In this document: in pieces, positions 21,351 through 31,125 of the stretch
Position numbering within the stretch: the stretch's first letter is position 1
How the letters are laid out: each line of letters opens with the position of its first letter
Assembly (NCBI GenBank): GCA_030248195.1
Contig: JASAND010020403.1
Location: forward strand, 1 to 64,000
Direction: 5' to 3'
DNA from: Trissonchulus latispiculum
Taxonomy: Eukaryota > Nematoda > Enoplea > Enoplida > Ironidae
DNA: 64,000 nt
Translations under genes and position numbers: made by a program
The notes under the pieces: model-generated
What the model was told of the DNA's origin: nothing
The model's input: the letters and a program-made list of their open reading frames with translations, nothing else
Databases searched by the model: none

Positions 21351-22084
21351 TAAGCTTTATGAAGGGCTAACCCCTCTTTCACGATGTAGTCAATATTAGA
21401 GTTGTTACTCCTGGCTTCAGGCTGAGAATCCGGAGATAAGCACCGGCACCCTATAATCTTCTGCAGGTTGGAGTCCTCTCCAAGGGTCACTTTACCTTTT
21501 ACTTTTGCAGCCACGTTTAGTTTTTACAGCATACATTGTTAAATGGTACAAAGGAGATCTTTATCTCATTTTAAATGATACCTTGTTTTGTTTAAAAGCT
21601 GTTTGACTTTGTTACGTTAAAAGATGTGAGGTGTGAAAATTACAAAACTAAAACAGTTAGCGAATTTTATGCTTTGTGTCAGGGGCTAGCTGATCCCTGC
21701 CCGAGGCTGTGCACGGCAAAGTAATCCCACACAATCCAACGTAGGATGAGTTGTCACTCCCAACGCATCCCATCCCATGGCACCCCCTGGGATCCCATCC
21801 CAGAGCCAACACTGGTGGATCTAGTGAACTGATAATTGATTTTTTAGTAATTGATATGGAATTGATTTTTTGTAATTGGTTTTTGTAATTGGGTAATTGG
21901 TTTTTGTAATTGGTATTTTGACAGATTTTGTTCGTATTCATATTTTTTGGTATTCCGACAGATTTTGCTCGTATTCGTATTTTGTTTTCTTTGATCCGTG
22001 ACTGCCGTCTTCAATATTCGGTCTTTATTTGAAGTTAGTCATTGTTCGCTATTTAAGAGGTTCTGACAAAGAAGTGGGAGAATT

Positions 22085-23030
22085 CTTGCTGTTTCGTGAT
22101 GGACACTTTTATTTGCAAAAAGGTTCCAAAATTGGGTACTTATCTCCCCAGGAAACTAAGTGGGGTTAATGCGTACAAGTTTGGGAATTTGGGGAGCCAA
22201 CTTCAACCCGTGAGCTATGTTCATACGTCACGGATAGGTGACGTATGATGATACACACACGCACAAAACGCACTACATGAAGGGGAGCCGCAAGCCCCGC
22301 CTTACACGTCACGCACACATGATTGACAGGTTTTCCCCAAACCTCAAAATTTTCCCAAAATTTCAAATCAGTCGTGGTTTGGCCGTATTGCGAGCTAGTC
22401 GTGCTTTTGCGTCTTGGACCATTTTACTGCTGTGTTGGAGAGGACCGAGGGCCTTCGGGAGAGATCGGTCAGCATTTTGTGGATTGTATTGGACTGTCTG
22501 GAAGTCCTGGTATTTTGCTCATTTTTACGCCCGCCACGACTCAGTTTTGTATCTCTTGCCAAAGCGTTATTTCACGTTTATTCTATTCTCTGTAATTCAC
22601 CTTTTCCTGCTTTTCCCTTCTCGGGGTGGACCTGTCAGTGGACCTACACAACACGATCCGGATCAACAGTTGAGAGGTAACTCGAGTCTGTAAGTTGGGA
22701 CTGATCAGATGAACTTCTGAATACTTGAGACTTTCAAAAGGGATTATTCAAAACTTAGGTTCCGTATATCGTATTTTGAGTTTGTCATGTTGTGTATTGT
22801 GTTGGGAATTCTTGTGTGTGTATTGTTGTCAGTACCTACGTCCTGTGACTTTGTATTTTAATTGAACATAACTTTAACTATTTTGACTGTTAAATAGCCC
22901 TTGTCATAATAATCATTAAAATAACAATTTAATCGAACTCTCAAGTCGGGCATAAACTACGCCAGAGCGAGTCAACTTAACTTAGTTTAATTGAGTATCA
23001 CATGATTTTATTGACCCCTGAGTATGTAAT
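22085..23030 (+). repeat. Dispersed repeat R (LTR-like) with CRE-type palindrome
   Basis: 22130-22385 matches 45425-45665 in opposite orientation, sharing GGAAACTAAGTGGGGTTAA, TTTGGGAATTTGGGGAGCC and ATGATTGACAGGT. It contains CATACGTCAC-6 bases-GTGACGTATG, a near-perfect palindrome of two TGACGT (CRE-like) sites. The rest to 23030 has no coding evidence. A solo LTR or the 5' part of a retroelement would fit. Confidence 0.5.
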
Positions 23031-23642
23031 TGGGGTCTTGTCTCGATTACCCCCCCCCCCAGTACTCAAAATCTTTAAAACTTGACCAAATGAGCTAAAA
23101 TTTGGTGTGGGTATGTTTTCGACCGCGCTGGTTCAAATATCACAAAAATTTTCGATTTCGCGAAATTCGAAATTTTTCGATTTCTAAGGAGGGACCAAGG
23201 AAAACCGAAAAATTTTTTGTCTTCGATTTTGCTGAAAGGATGTATATAAAGGTTTTCGGGGTAGTAGAACACGAATCTGAAGTCCGTTTTTCGATTCAGC
23301 TTTCCGTTAGCTTAGTATAAGCTAAAGATTTAAGCTTAAGATGTAAGCTTATACTGAGCGAACGAAAAGCTGAATCGAAAAACGGACTTCAGATTCGTGT
23401 TCTACGACCCGGAAAACCCCTACATATATCTTTTCAGCAAAATCGAAGACAAAAAATTTTTCAGTTTCCCTTGGTCCCCCCTTAGAAATCGAAAAATTTC
23501 GAATTTCGCGAAATCAAAAAATTTTGCGATATTTGAACTCAGCGTGGTCGAAAACATACCCACACCAAATTTTAACTAATTTGGTCAAGTTTTAAGGATT
23601 TTTAGTACTGGGGGGGGGGGGGAATCGATACAAGACCCTGTA
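23031..23642. mobile_element. Foldback element with long C/G runs at its ends
   Basis: The ends GGGTCTTGTCTCGATTACCC and GGGGAATCGATACAAGACCC are near complements, followed inward by C11/G12 runs. The arms carry TTTGGTGTGGGTATGTTTTCGACC and its complement. The whole unit can fold into one hairpin. No ORF is supported. Confidence 0.7.
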
Positions 23643-25360
23643 CTTGTGGGATTCTAAGACTGTCAGACCAAAGCCAGTGCCTAAAGCTGATCCGCAGAGA
23701 TCAGTGATTAACCTTGAAAGGAAAGGGAGAATAAAACGACCCACCCATAATAGCCTTTTCTTTACATAAATATGCAAAATCGGTCCATGTCAAGATAAAA
23801 GTAGAACCCCCAATAACCCCTGTCAGAAAAAATTCTCGGTTTCTTTTTCATGCAATTGTATCAACTATGTACGCGGTATGACACGTTAAATTGCTGTCCG
23901 AAAATGCCATCAAATTTTGCTGTCTAATGCCTCCAGTTAATGCATTGTTTGGGGAGGGGGGTACCGGTCCTTTGTTACCTTTTTGCTATTTGATGTATAT
24001 AAAGCGATGCACTTGAATCGGTACTGAAACCCCATATTACTGAAATACCGTAACTTTTGTGCGAATAGCTTTGGCGTCTTTGGTAAAACCGGGTTTCAAG
24101 ACAAAATTGTGCTTGATTTGTTGATTTTTGGAAATTCAGCCTCAATAAAACTTATACCAACCAATCGAACGAAATAAATGTTTGTTGTTTGTGAGTCTGT
24201 ATTTTTTCTAGCATATGGGCTGAAAGCTGTGTACCCTTTTGCAGTTGGATAAACTTTTCAGGTAAAGTTGTTTTGAGACATAGTTTTGGTAGGTCACAGA
24301 TAACCAAGCGGTTCCTAAAGATTACCATGATTAGTTGATTAATTTATTCACACATCAATAATGCTGAAAAGTTTATGCCAAGATAATACAACAAACAATA
24401 ATTTTGCAAAACTAAGAACATGCTAGTTAGATGCAATCCCATTGAACTGTTCATGTCGTCAAGAAATATTCAGCTATTAAGCCTAATATCTGTGCCAACC
24501 CCAGCATAGAAAAATCAAGCTGAAATAAAGGCATCAATCCAAGAAATAGAGAGCAACACCTCAGAACTCCGAAGTCCAGGCATGTGAATTATTTACAGCT
24601 GCCATTTCGGTTAAATTATGAAACACTGAGGGGCTTCCTAGTTCAACTGGTTTTCGACCAGTTCTAAACATTCATTTAAGTTTAAAGTGGAGGTTCCCGA
24701 TTGCAGTGAACTTGCATGATTGGCATGATCTTAGTTCTACATTGAAGTTGAACCTTAATACGTAGTGTTAGCCGGTTGTTCGATTATTCGACAGAACAAA
24801 AAGGTTGAAACTAATTCAGGAAAGTTTCAAGAGATTCTAAAGCGTTCCATCTTGATTCGGAAAGCAGTTTTTCTTGGACATATGTTAGTGTTGATGATTC
24901 TGTGCTTTACAAAAATCCATAAAGAATTCTGGAGTTTTGTTTGAAGATGTCCTAATAATGAATGAGTCAACATACCCAGCCACCAAGTGTTCCACCTATC
25001 TCTGATATGACAGTCATCAAATCTACTTTTTGAACATCGGCAAATATCTCCACTGATAAGGATTCAAGGTGAAGATGAAGGCGAGAAACATGAGCCGAAT
25101 GATTTGGTTTACTTTGACCATGCAACCTATGGCATAGGAAAGCACAATTTATGCAGAAAAATATAAATACAGAAAATGAAATGCAAACAAAACATTATAA
25201 ATCAAGTCATTCAAAGCAATTCAGCGTAGTTGTTGGTGGACATGTATAAGCTCAAACGTAGTCACAGCTTTACTTCAACACTTCCAAAAACTCAACTAAG
25301 TCTTGGCATAAATCACAGATTCCTCAATTTCTTAGTATCTTTGTAATACACCACATGCCC
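23643..25360. other. Non-coding region, nothing recognised
   Basis: AT-rich DNA with no ORF above 60 codons that shows a domain and no clear repeat ends. Confidence 0.4.
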
Positions 25361-26046
25361 CACAGAGTTTATACTTTATTGAGGACCAAAAACGCGTCTT
25401 TGTCCACTCCCGACCGGAATTGATGGGGCTTGTGTCTGTTCCTTCTTGGGTAGCGGGGTTTCGGTGGGTCAGGTTCTCTGTCTTCCGCTGGGTTGGGGTC
25501 AGGTTCTCTGTCTTGAACATCGAAAGCTACGTCGACTCTTTCAGTTTCTCGTAAGTTGTATTCATCGTCATCGTCTCCGCTCTCTACATATTCTTCAGAC
25601 TTGAGCTCTCTTTGTGGGCGAGCATTGGTTGGGCGGAGGTTAGGGGCATACACAACCACAGGGTGAATGTCACTCAGGTGGCGAGGTGTCCCTCCGACCT
25701 CTAACGTTTGATCGGATATAGTATTCGTTACTACTTGGGGGACCCAATGAGTGGTGCAACGGGCCCCTGGAGGGTTGACATAAACCAAATCTCCTGTACT
25801 GAAAGAAAAATTGGTGGGCCTTTTGGCTGCCGTTACGGAATACGGGATCACCGGGTATTCGGCAACGGTATTTGTGATTCTCTTTAGCGGGGATGACACC
25901 ATTACAATTAGGGGTATGGTTGTACCAAAAAACCATTTATGCAGCCATTATCTCGAGGTCGATAAGCCGCTGAGAAGATTTGATTAATACCTGGTTTAGC
26001 ACATAGGGTTCTTACTTGGTGGCTTCGGAACGCTTTGCCATTATCG

Positions 26047-26106
26047 GACATGAGCTCTATAGGAATTCCATGTTCTGACATGAGCTCTATAGGAATTCCA
26101 TGTTCT
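26047..26106. repeat. 30-bp tandem duplication inside the integrase ORF
   Basis: A 30-base unit starting GACATGAGCTCTATAGGAAT is repeated exactly twice, adding ten codons directly before the second catalytic Asp without shifting the frame. Confidence 0.85.
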
Positions 26107-26552
26107 AGCAGCACTTGCTGAAGTTGTTCGGAAATGACGGCTGCTGTTTCTTTGGGTAGCCTCTTCCAGATAGCATATCTGGAATATGTGTCTACGATGG
26201 TCAAGTAAGGATGATTCCCATAATGAGTGATGTCCATGGCCAATCGCTACGACGGTCGGTTTCCGGCCAGATGTCCTTTCTCCCACGTCACAGGTGCTGG
26301 GTCAATTGACTTGCAGATACCACAACTTTTCACTACTTTTTCCACGGCTTCTTTCGTTAAATTAGGACTGATTTGTCTTTTACAGAGGAACCATGTACGA
26401 TCCACGCCAAAGTGATTTCTTTCATGGATTGCTCGAATCCTTGCCCTTTCGTCTGATGCCTGCACGATTCCTGCGGCAATCGCTTCTTTGGGGCCAATCC
26501 AGTGTCGCGGTACTCTGGTTAACACATCGGCCAAGTTTTCCTGTGATGATAC

Positions 26553-27216
26553 CAAGAGTACATAATAAAGAGTATGAAACTCTTACACTAGCATGTACAA
26601 ATCATGCTAGGTATGCTCGGTTCATTAACTCGGGACCCCCCCCGTAACTTCCGGGGAGGGGGCTCCCACTTTGCACTAATTACACGCTTTCATATAAGCG
26701 TGTGTCTGCTCGCTGATTGGCCCACTAGCCTACGGCTTACCGTAGGCAATTTATTAGCTGTTTTAATTAATTAATTATAACTTTAATTAGGTTAATGCAA
26801 TTAAATAACTAATTCGACAACTTTGTAGCATTTTTTCTGCTCTTTCCAATGATATTAAAATTGCTGCACACTACATTCCTGCGAATTTTTGTAGTGTGCA
26901 ACAATTTTTATGTCATTGGAAAGAGCAGAAAAAAATGCTACAAAGTTGTCGAATTAGTTTTTTAATTGCATTAACCTAATTAAAGTTATAATTAATAATT
27001 AATTAAAATGACTAATAAATTACCTACAGTAAGCCGTAGGCTAGTGGGCCAATCAGCGAGCAGACACACGCTTATATGAAAGCGTGTAATTAGTGCAAAG
27101 TGGGACCCCCCCCCCCGGAAGTTACGGGGGGGGTCCCGAGTTAATGAACCGAGCATACCTAGCATGATTTGTACATGCTAGTGTAAGAATTTCATACTCT
27201 TTATTATGTACTCTTG
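26553..27216. mobile_element. Near-perfect palindromic foldback element, 664 bp
   Basis: It begins CAAGAGTACATAATAAAGAG and ends with its complement; the complementarity continues through almost the entire 330-bp arms. It is flanked by a 7-bp duplication ATGATAC (26546-26552 and 27217-27223). C/G runs lie about 85 bp inside each end. It interrupts the pol fragment. Confidence 0.9.
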
Positions 27217-27355
27217 ATGATACTTTACACATGGTCAAATGTATGCCGTATTCTCTCACTAAGTCGCGGATGATATCAAACCGACGCTTTGTGAGCATCT
27301 CACTAATGACGGACGTCTTAAGGTGGTGGCATCCTTTAGTGCAGTGCTTTTGTGG

Positions 27356-28040
27356 TGATTTTTTTGAAACGCTATAACTTTCGCAATTTTGGGAGTTGCA
27401 AAGAGCTTTATACACCGTTTTAAAGCTTATTATCTGTACATTCACATGAGCTTACAGAACTGGCAAAATTGGCAAATAAATAGCAGAATTTTTCTGACAA
27501 GCTGACATCTAACAGGATGAATATAGACCAAAGTTTTTGTACATCGATTTCTCAAAACTGAAGAATCGGCCAAAAGTTCTTTTTGTGCCATGATATGAAG
27601 GACATATGGGCCTTGGGACGTTTTTTTGGATTTGGCTCAGCAGGTCTTAACGGCCGAGAAAATCGGCCAAATGCACAGTAACACGAAATTTCGCAACTTC
27701 GCATTGAGTTTCTTGCTACTCAATATGTTTTAGCCCAAACCAAGAAAAACGTCCATCCGCAGAAGTGCGAATTTCGATTCTGCCGAAAATCTCCGGAATC
27801 CGTCGAGTAGTTTTTGAGAAATCGATGTTCGAAACAAAATAATCGCAGTTTTGCCAAAATGGTTTTCGGCCAAATCTCTAGCTTAGAGCAATAAAGTCCG
27901 GCTAATAGGCATTCATAAAATGTGCATTTGGACGATGTATCGATTGAGTATAACTAAGCCAATTTTGTCCTTAATATGTGGCAGTAATTTTGAAAAAACT
28001 GATTTCCTCGAAAATGGCCATTTTTTGACCCTAAAACAGT
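27356..28040. repeat. Diverged palindromic repeat DNA
   Basis: ACATCGATTTCTCAAAACTG near 27540 and its complement TTTTTGAGAAATCGATGTTC near 27815 suggest another decayed foldback element. No gene is seen. Confidence 0.4.
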
Positions 28041-28240
28041 TTTTTGCTTATACTGACTTAACCACTGGAGATAGCTCAATGGTTAAAGAGCAAAAATGTT
28101 CATTTTCGAGTCCTCTTTCCAGCCATACCAACCAACCCCGTGTCTTGTCTACCTACTGGGAGCTTAAGGCCAAAAACCAAAACTTTCTTATCTTTTGGCC
28201 TAAGAATATGTTCCTAAAATGTTAAAGAGCACGGAAATAG
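28040..28240 (+). repeat. tRNA-like SINE, copy on plus strand
   Basis: GAGATAGCTCAATGGTTAAAG (A box) and TTTTCGAGTCCTCTTTCC (B box) are followed by a body with GGCCAAAAACCAAAACTTTC. The same element occurs in opposite orientation at about 30895-31125. Confidence 0.6.
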
Positions 28241-28855
28241 GTTATTTCGTAAGTTTTAGCCCTTTGCGTAAAGGATTAAAGCCGTAGGAGTCAAAAATAC
28301 CCGAAAGGAAACCAGCACCTTAATGCGATGAGTGTCGTTAAGGACTGAGTTAATCCAGCTTAATACTCAGCTTACTGAGCAATGAAACCGAGAACCGATA
28401 GCCTCTGACTGTTGGGGACAAGCCTCAGGAACTACTTTGCCTAGGAAGTAAAATACAAATCGTAGTGAGAATCAGCGAGTCAAACTACAGTAAGTGTGTC
28501 AAACAATTTTATCACAAATTACAGTCTAGGTGCTAAATGCACCTGAAATCTGAAACGCTGAAACCTTAGAAAAAGTCTGGACTCTTGTAGGGGCCTGTAT
28601 ACAATTCCTGTAGCTGCTAATTCCTGAATAATCATGAGCAAATGAGACTAGTTGAGTATCCCAACGATTAGATTAGGAAATTGAAATTCATATATGCATA
28701 CGGAAAATCAAAAACGGCGTTTCAAACAGACCAGCACTGATTTCACTGTACTTAAATTGGTACACATTTTCTAAAAACGTGAATCCTAGTAAATAATTGC
28801 AAGAAAACCAACATTGAATTAAGTAACAACTGTTATGCAAAGGCACAAAACGACG
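28241..28855. other. Non-coding, nothing recognised
   Basis: No supported ORF. The last exon of the DEG/ENaC gene (second membrane helix) should lie here or further left but was not found. Confidence 0.35.
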
Positions 28856-28862
28856 TTAATAC

Positions 28863-30751
28863 CTGGAAAATGAGATGGTCTTTTTGTAGTCATATTCGGT
28901 GCAGCTGGGAAGGCACCTAGCATGACACCCATGCGAAAGCTTTACACCAGATTCCAGCATTGCAAAGGTTGCAACCGAGCTGCAAATTAGATTTTGCAGA
29001 ATGCTACAATCTGGAAGGCTAGACTTGGTAACGTTCACAGAGGGTGTCGTAAGGCAATCGCTGCATTCCGGACTCATTTCCACAGCCTTCTTGTTTATAT
29101 TATTCGCTATGCATTTGAACATGCACACCTGATAGTTAGTTCCTTCAGACCGGACACAGGGACTGGATTTGGTTCCCAAACGAACTTGCCGAAAATGTTT
29201 CAGAGAAATATCAGCAAACGTGCCTGCAGGGACATGAACCAGCTCTGGTAGTTGAACTCTCACATCGGCAGGATGCAAAAATCCAATAATGCAACCATCA
29301 TTTGAAGGCATAAGAAAGTCAGTCTGATATCCTTCAGGAATTCTGATGTCCATTTTCAATCCTGTAAACAATATCATTCAAGTTAACATGACTCTGTAAG
29401 AGAAGCAGGAAGAAGCAGGAAAGATTGATACGCCTGATATGGGAGTTCAGCTGATGTCCCGTAGTGTAGTGTTTAGCAAAGCGCTACAACTCTACTTTTG
29501 TTCTGTCTGCTTTCAATCAACCTTTCATTCAATTCATTTTCAATGCCCTATGTGGCAATATCGATTATGATTGCCATTCTGCACGATTCTGAGCTACGGG
29601 CTTGTTTCCCATAACGAAAGTCTCAGAGCAAACTGTCTAGAGTTATAGTTACAAAGCGCCAACACAGCGTGAGGAAAGTGTTACTGCGCTACAGCGTTCG
29701 CGAAGTGAGCGAGTTTCTGGGCGTTTAGTATTAACATCCGAGGTCCAGTCCAGACTCAATACATTACTGTCGCAGGTGCGGTCCTAGAGACTTTATGTCA
29801 CAATTGTTGCATTTGAACTTAAAACCAACATCCAATTTACACTACCTTCCACGAGGCCCGTTAAATATTATTATGCAGCATGTTTATACGCACGCAGCGA
29901 AAAATTTTGCAGGCGTCTGGTTACACATATGCGGGCAACATGCTAATAGTGTTTGAGGCCGGCGGAGGTTTCACCGGCCGGCCGCCGGCCGTTGAGCATA
30001 TAGGCCGGCCGGCTACCGGCCTGGAGTGAAGCTATTATGACGGCTAAGACATTGATTTTCGGATTTTATAGTAGAAAAATGGCATAGCATAGCATAGAAA
30101 ATAAGCATAGCTAGATTTGGAGCACATTTTAAGCTTAGTTGCTCTATATTGTAAATTTCTGGTTGCTAATTTGTATTCCACGTATTCTATTTGGACGTTA
30201 GCAAATGCCGTCGGCCGGCGGCCGGCCGCCAGCCGGTTCAGTCCGGCCGGCCTCAAACACTACCTGCTAAATCAGAAAGTATGAAATAATTCTTTAGTCA
30301 GTAAGTTCAGTTAAGGTCAACTACAACACCGTAAAAGTTTAAAGTAGTACCGGCTGCAGGATGAACTGTATTCTGAGTAAATCCGTGTATGGTCAAAGAA
30401 ACTCCATACAGCCCAAAGTTCTTCATGCTTCTATTGCAGCAGGCAGTGGTATCCAAAAGGTTGTTGTAGCCCAACTGGCAAAACACAATCAAGTCTTCAC
30501 AGCGATGAGCTATTTTGTCAAAAAAGCTTAAAGTGGTTTCTGACTTTGCAGCAAGCATCCTGTCTAGTTTCATTGCCTCGTCGACAAGAACGTTCATTTG
30601 AGACGGCACTGTTTGCGACACGTTGAGATAGGTGAAATAGTAGTTGCCAGGAAATATGGCACCCAATAGAATATTTATTGTAGACATTTCGTTTTGGGAA
30701 GCATCTATTCCATTGTTCTTCAAGTAAGTTATCAGTCTAGATCTGTTAAAC
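28863..30751 (-). CDS. DEG/ENaC (ASIC-type) sodium channel, two extracellular exons, partial
   Basis: Two exons on the minus strand, 30751-30351 and 29361-28863, join in phase across a GT-AG intron and form Gly at the junction. Together they cover 300 codons of an extracellular domain. Upstream: C-E-D-L-I-V-F-C-Q then ACCNRSMKNFGLYG, the finger/palm region. Downstream: GYQTDFLMPSNDG, VHVPAGTFADISLKHFRQ, then the cysteine-rich thumb (YQVCMFKCIANN...CSDCL...CHARCLPSCTEYDYKKTISFSR). The CLPSC.EYDY.K..S block is the signature that precedes the second membrane helix. DEG/ENaC proteins are trimeric, amiloride-sensitive cation channels gated by peptides, acid or force. The first and last exons with the membrane helices are not seen. 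The donor after 28863 is CAG/GTATTA, so the gene continues left. Intron 1 holds a SINE and a hAT MITE. Confidence 0.85.
29394..29520 (+). repeat. tRNA-like SINE (S2 family) in the DEG/ENaC intron
   Basis: Shares GAAAGATTGATA..CCTGATATGG.AGTT.AGCTGATG and GTGTAGTG..TTAGCA with the better preserved copy at 50956-51100. The B-box part is decayed. Confidence 0.55.
29947..30262. mobile_element. hAT-like MITE with GGCCGGCC-rich ends, 316 bp
   Basis: The ends TAGTGTTTGAGGCCGGC and GCCGGCCTCAAACACTA are complementary. Flanks CATGCTAA and CCTGCTAA form an 8-bp target duplication with one mismatch. Both subterminal regions are runs of GGCCGGC words while the centre is AT-rich. It sits in the DEG/ENaC intron. 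Confidence 0.85.
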
Positions 30752-30894
30752 CTAAACGAAAACAAGAAAACAAACAAACGAACTATATGTATATTTCGTT
30801 TTCTACTCTTTGGTCAGACTTTAGTGTGTAAACCATTTAAGGTACTGGTATCGCTTTGTGTAAACTTGACCTTACAGGCTCCAATTCATTATGA

Positions 30895-31125
30895 AAATAG
30901 ATGAAACTTTCAAACTATATTATTTTGGTGCTCTTTAGCATATTGGGATCAGTCCCGTATTTTTAGGCCAAAAGCTAAGAAAGTTTTGATTTTTGGCCTT
31001 AGGCTCTCAGTAGGTAGACGAGAGACCGGTTTGGTTGTTATGGTTGGAAAGAGGACACGAAAATGAGCATTTTTGCTTTCACAACATTTGAGCCATCTTC
31101 AGTAGTTAAGTCAGTCTGTGTGTAA
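30895..31125 (-). repeat. tRNA-like SINE, copy on minus strand
   Basis: Complement of the 28040-28240 element: AAAGCTAAGAAAGTTTTGATTTTTGGCC and GGAAAGAGGACACGAAAATG are recognisable. Confidence 0.55.

Larger units (their letters stand above)
25369..27355 (-). pseudogene. LTR-retrotransposon pol fragment (RNase H end, integrase), broken
   Basis: Read on the minus strand, the order is: an RNase H C-terminus (MLTKRRFDIIRDLVREYG at about 27310-27250), the 664-bp foldback insertion, then NLADVLTRVPRHWIG. A linker follows, then an integrase HHCC zinc finger (H-x3-H...CGIC), and an integrase core with MDITHYGNHPYLTIVDTYS (first Asp) and SDNGKAFRS (second Asp). The order closes with a C-terminal domain with GDLVYVNPP and a Pro/Arg-rich tail ending at 25369. 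Frames change at about 26250 and 25910, and the glutamate helix of the core is damaged. This order is that of Ty3/Gypsy-like pol; BEL is less likely. Reverse transcriptase is missing upstream of 27355. Confidence 0.8.

Noticed and set aside
22238..22693. 151-codon plus-strand ORF in repeat R
   Set aside because: Similarity to 45373-45555 is that of the repeat DNA, not of a conserved protein; no domain.
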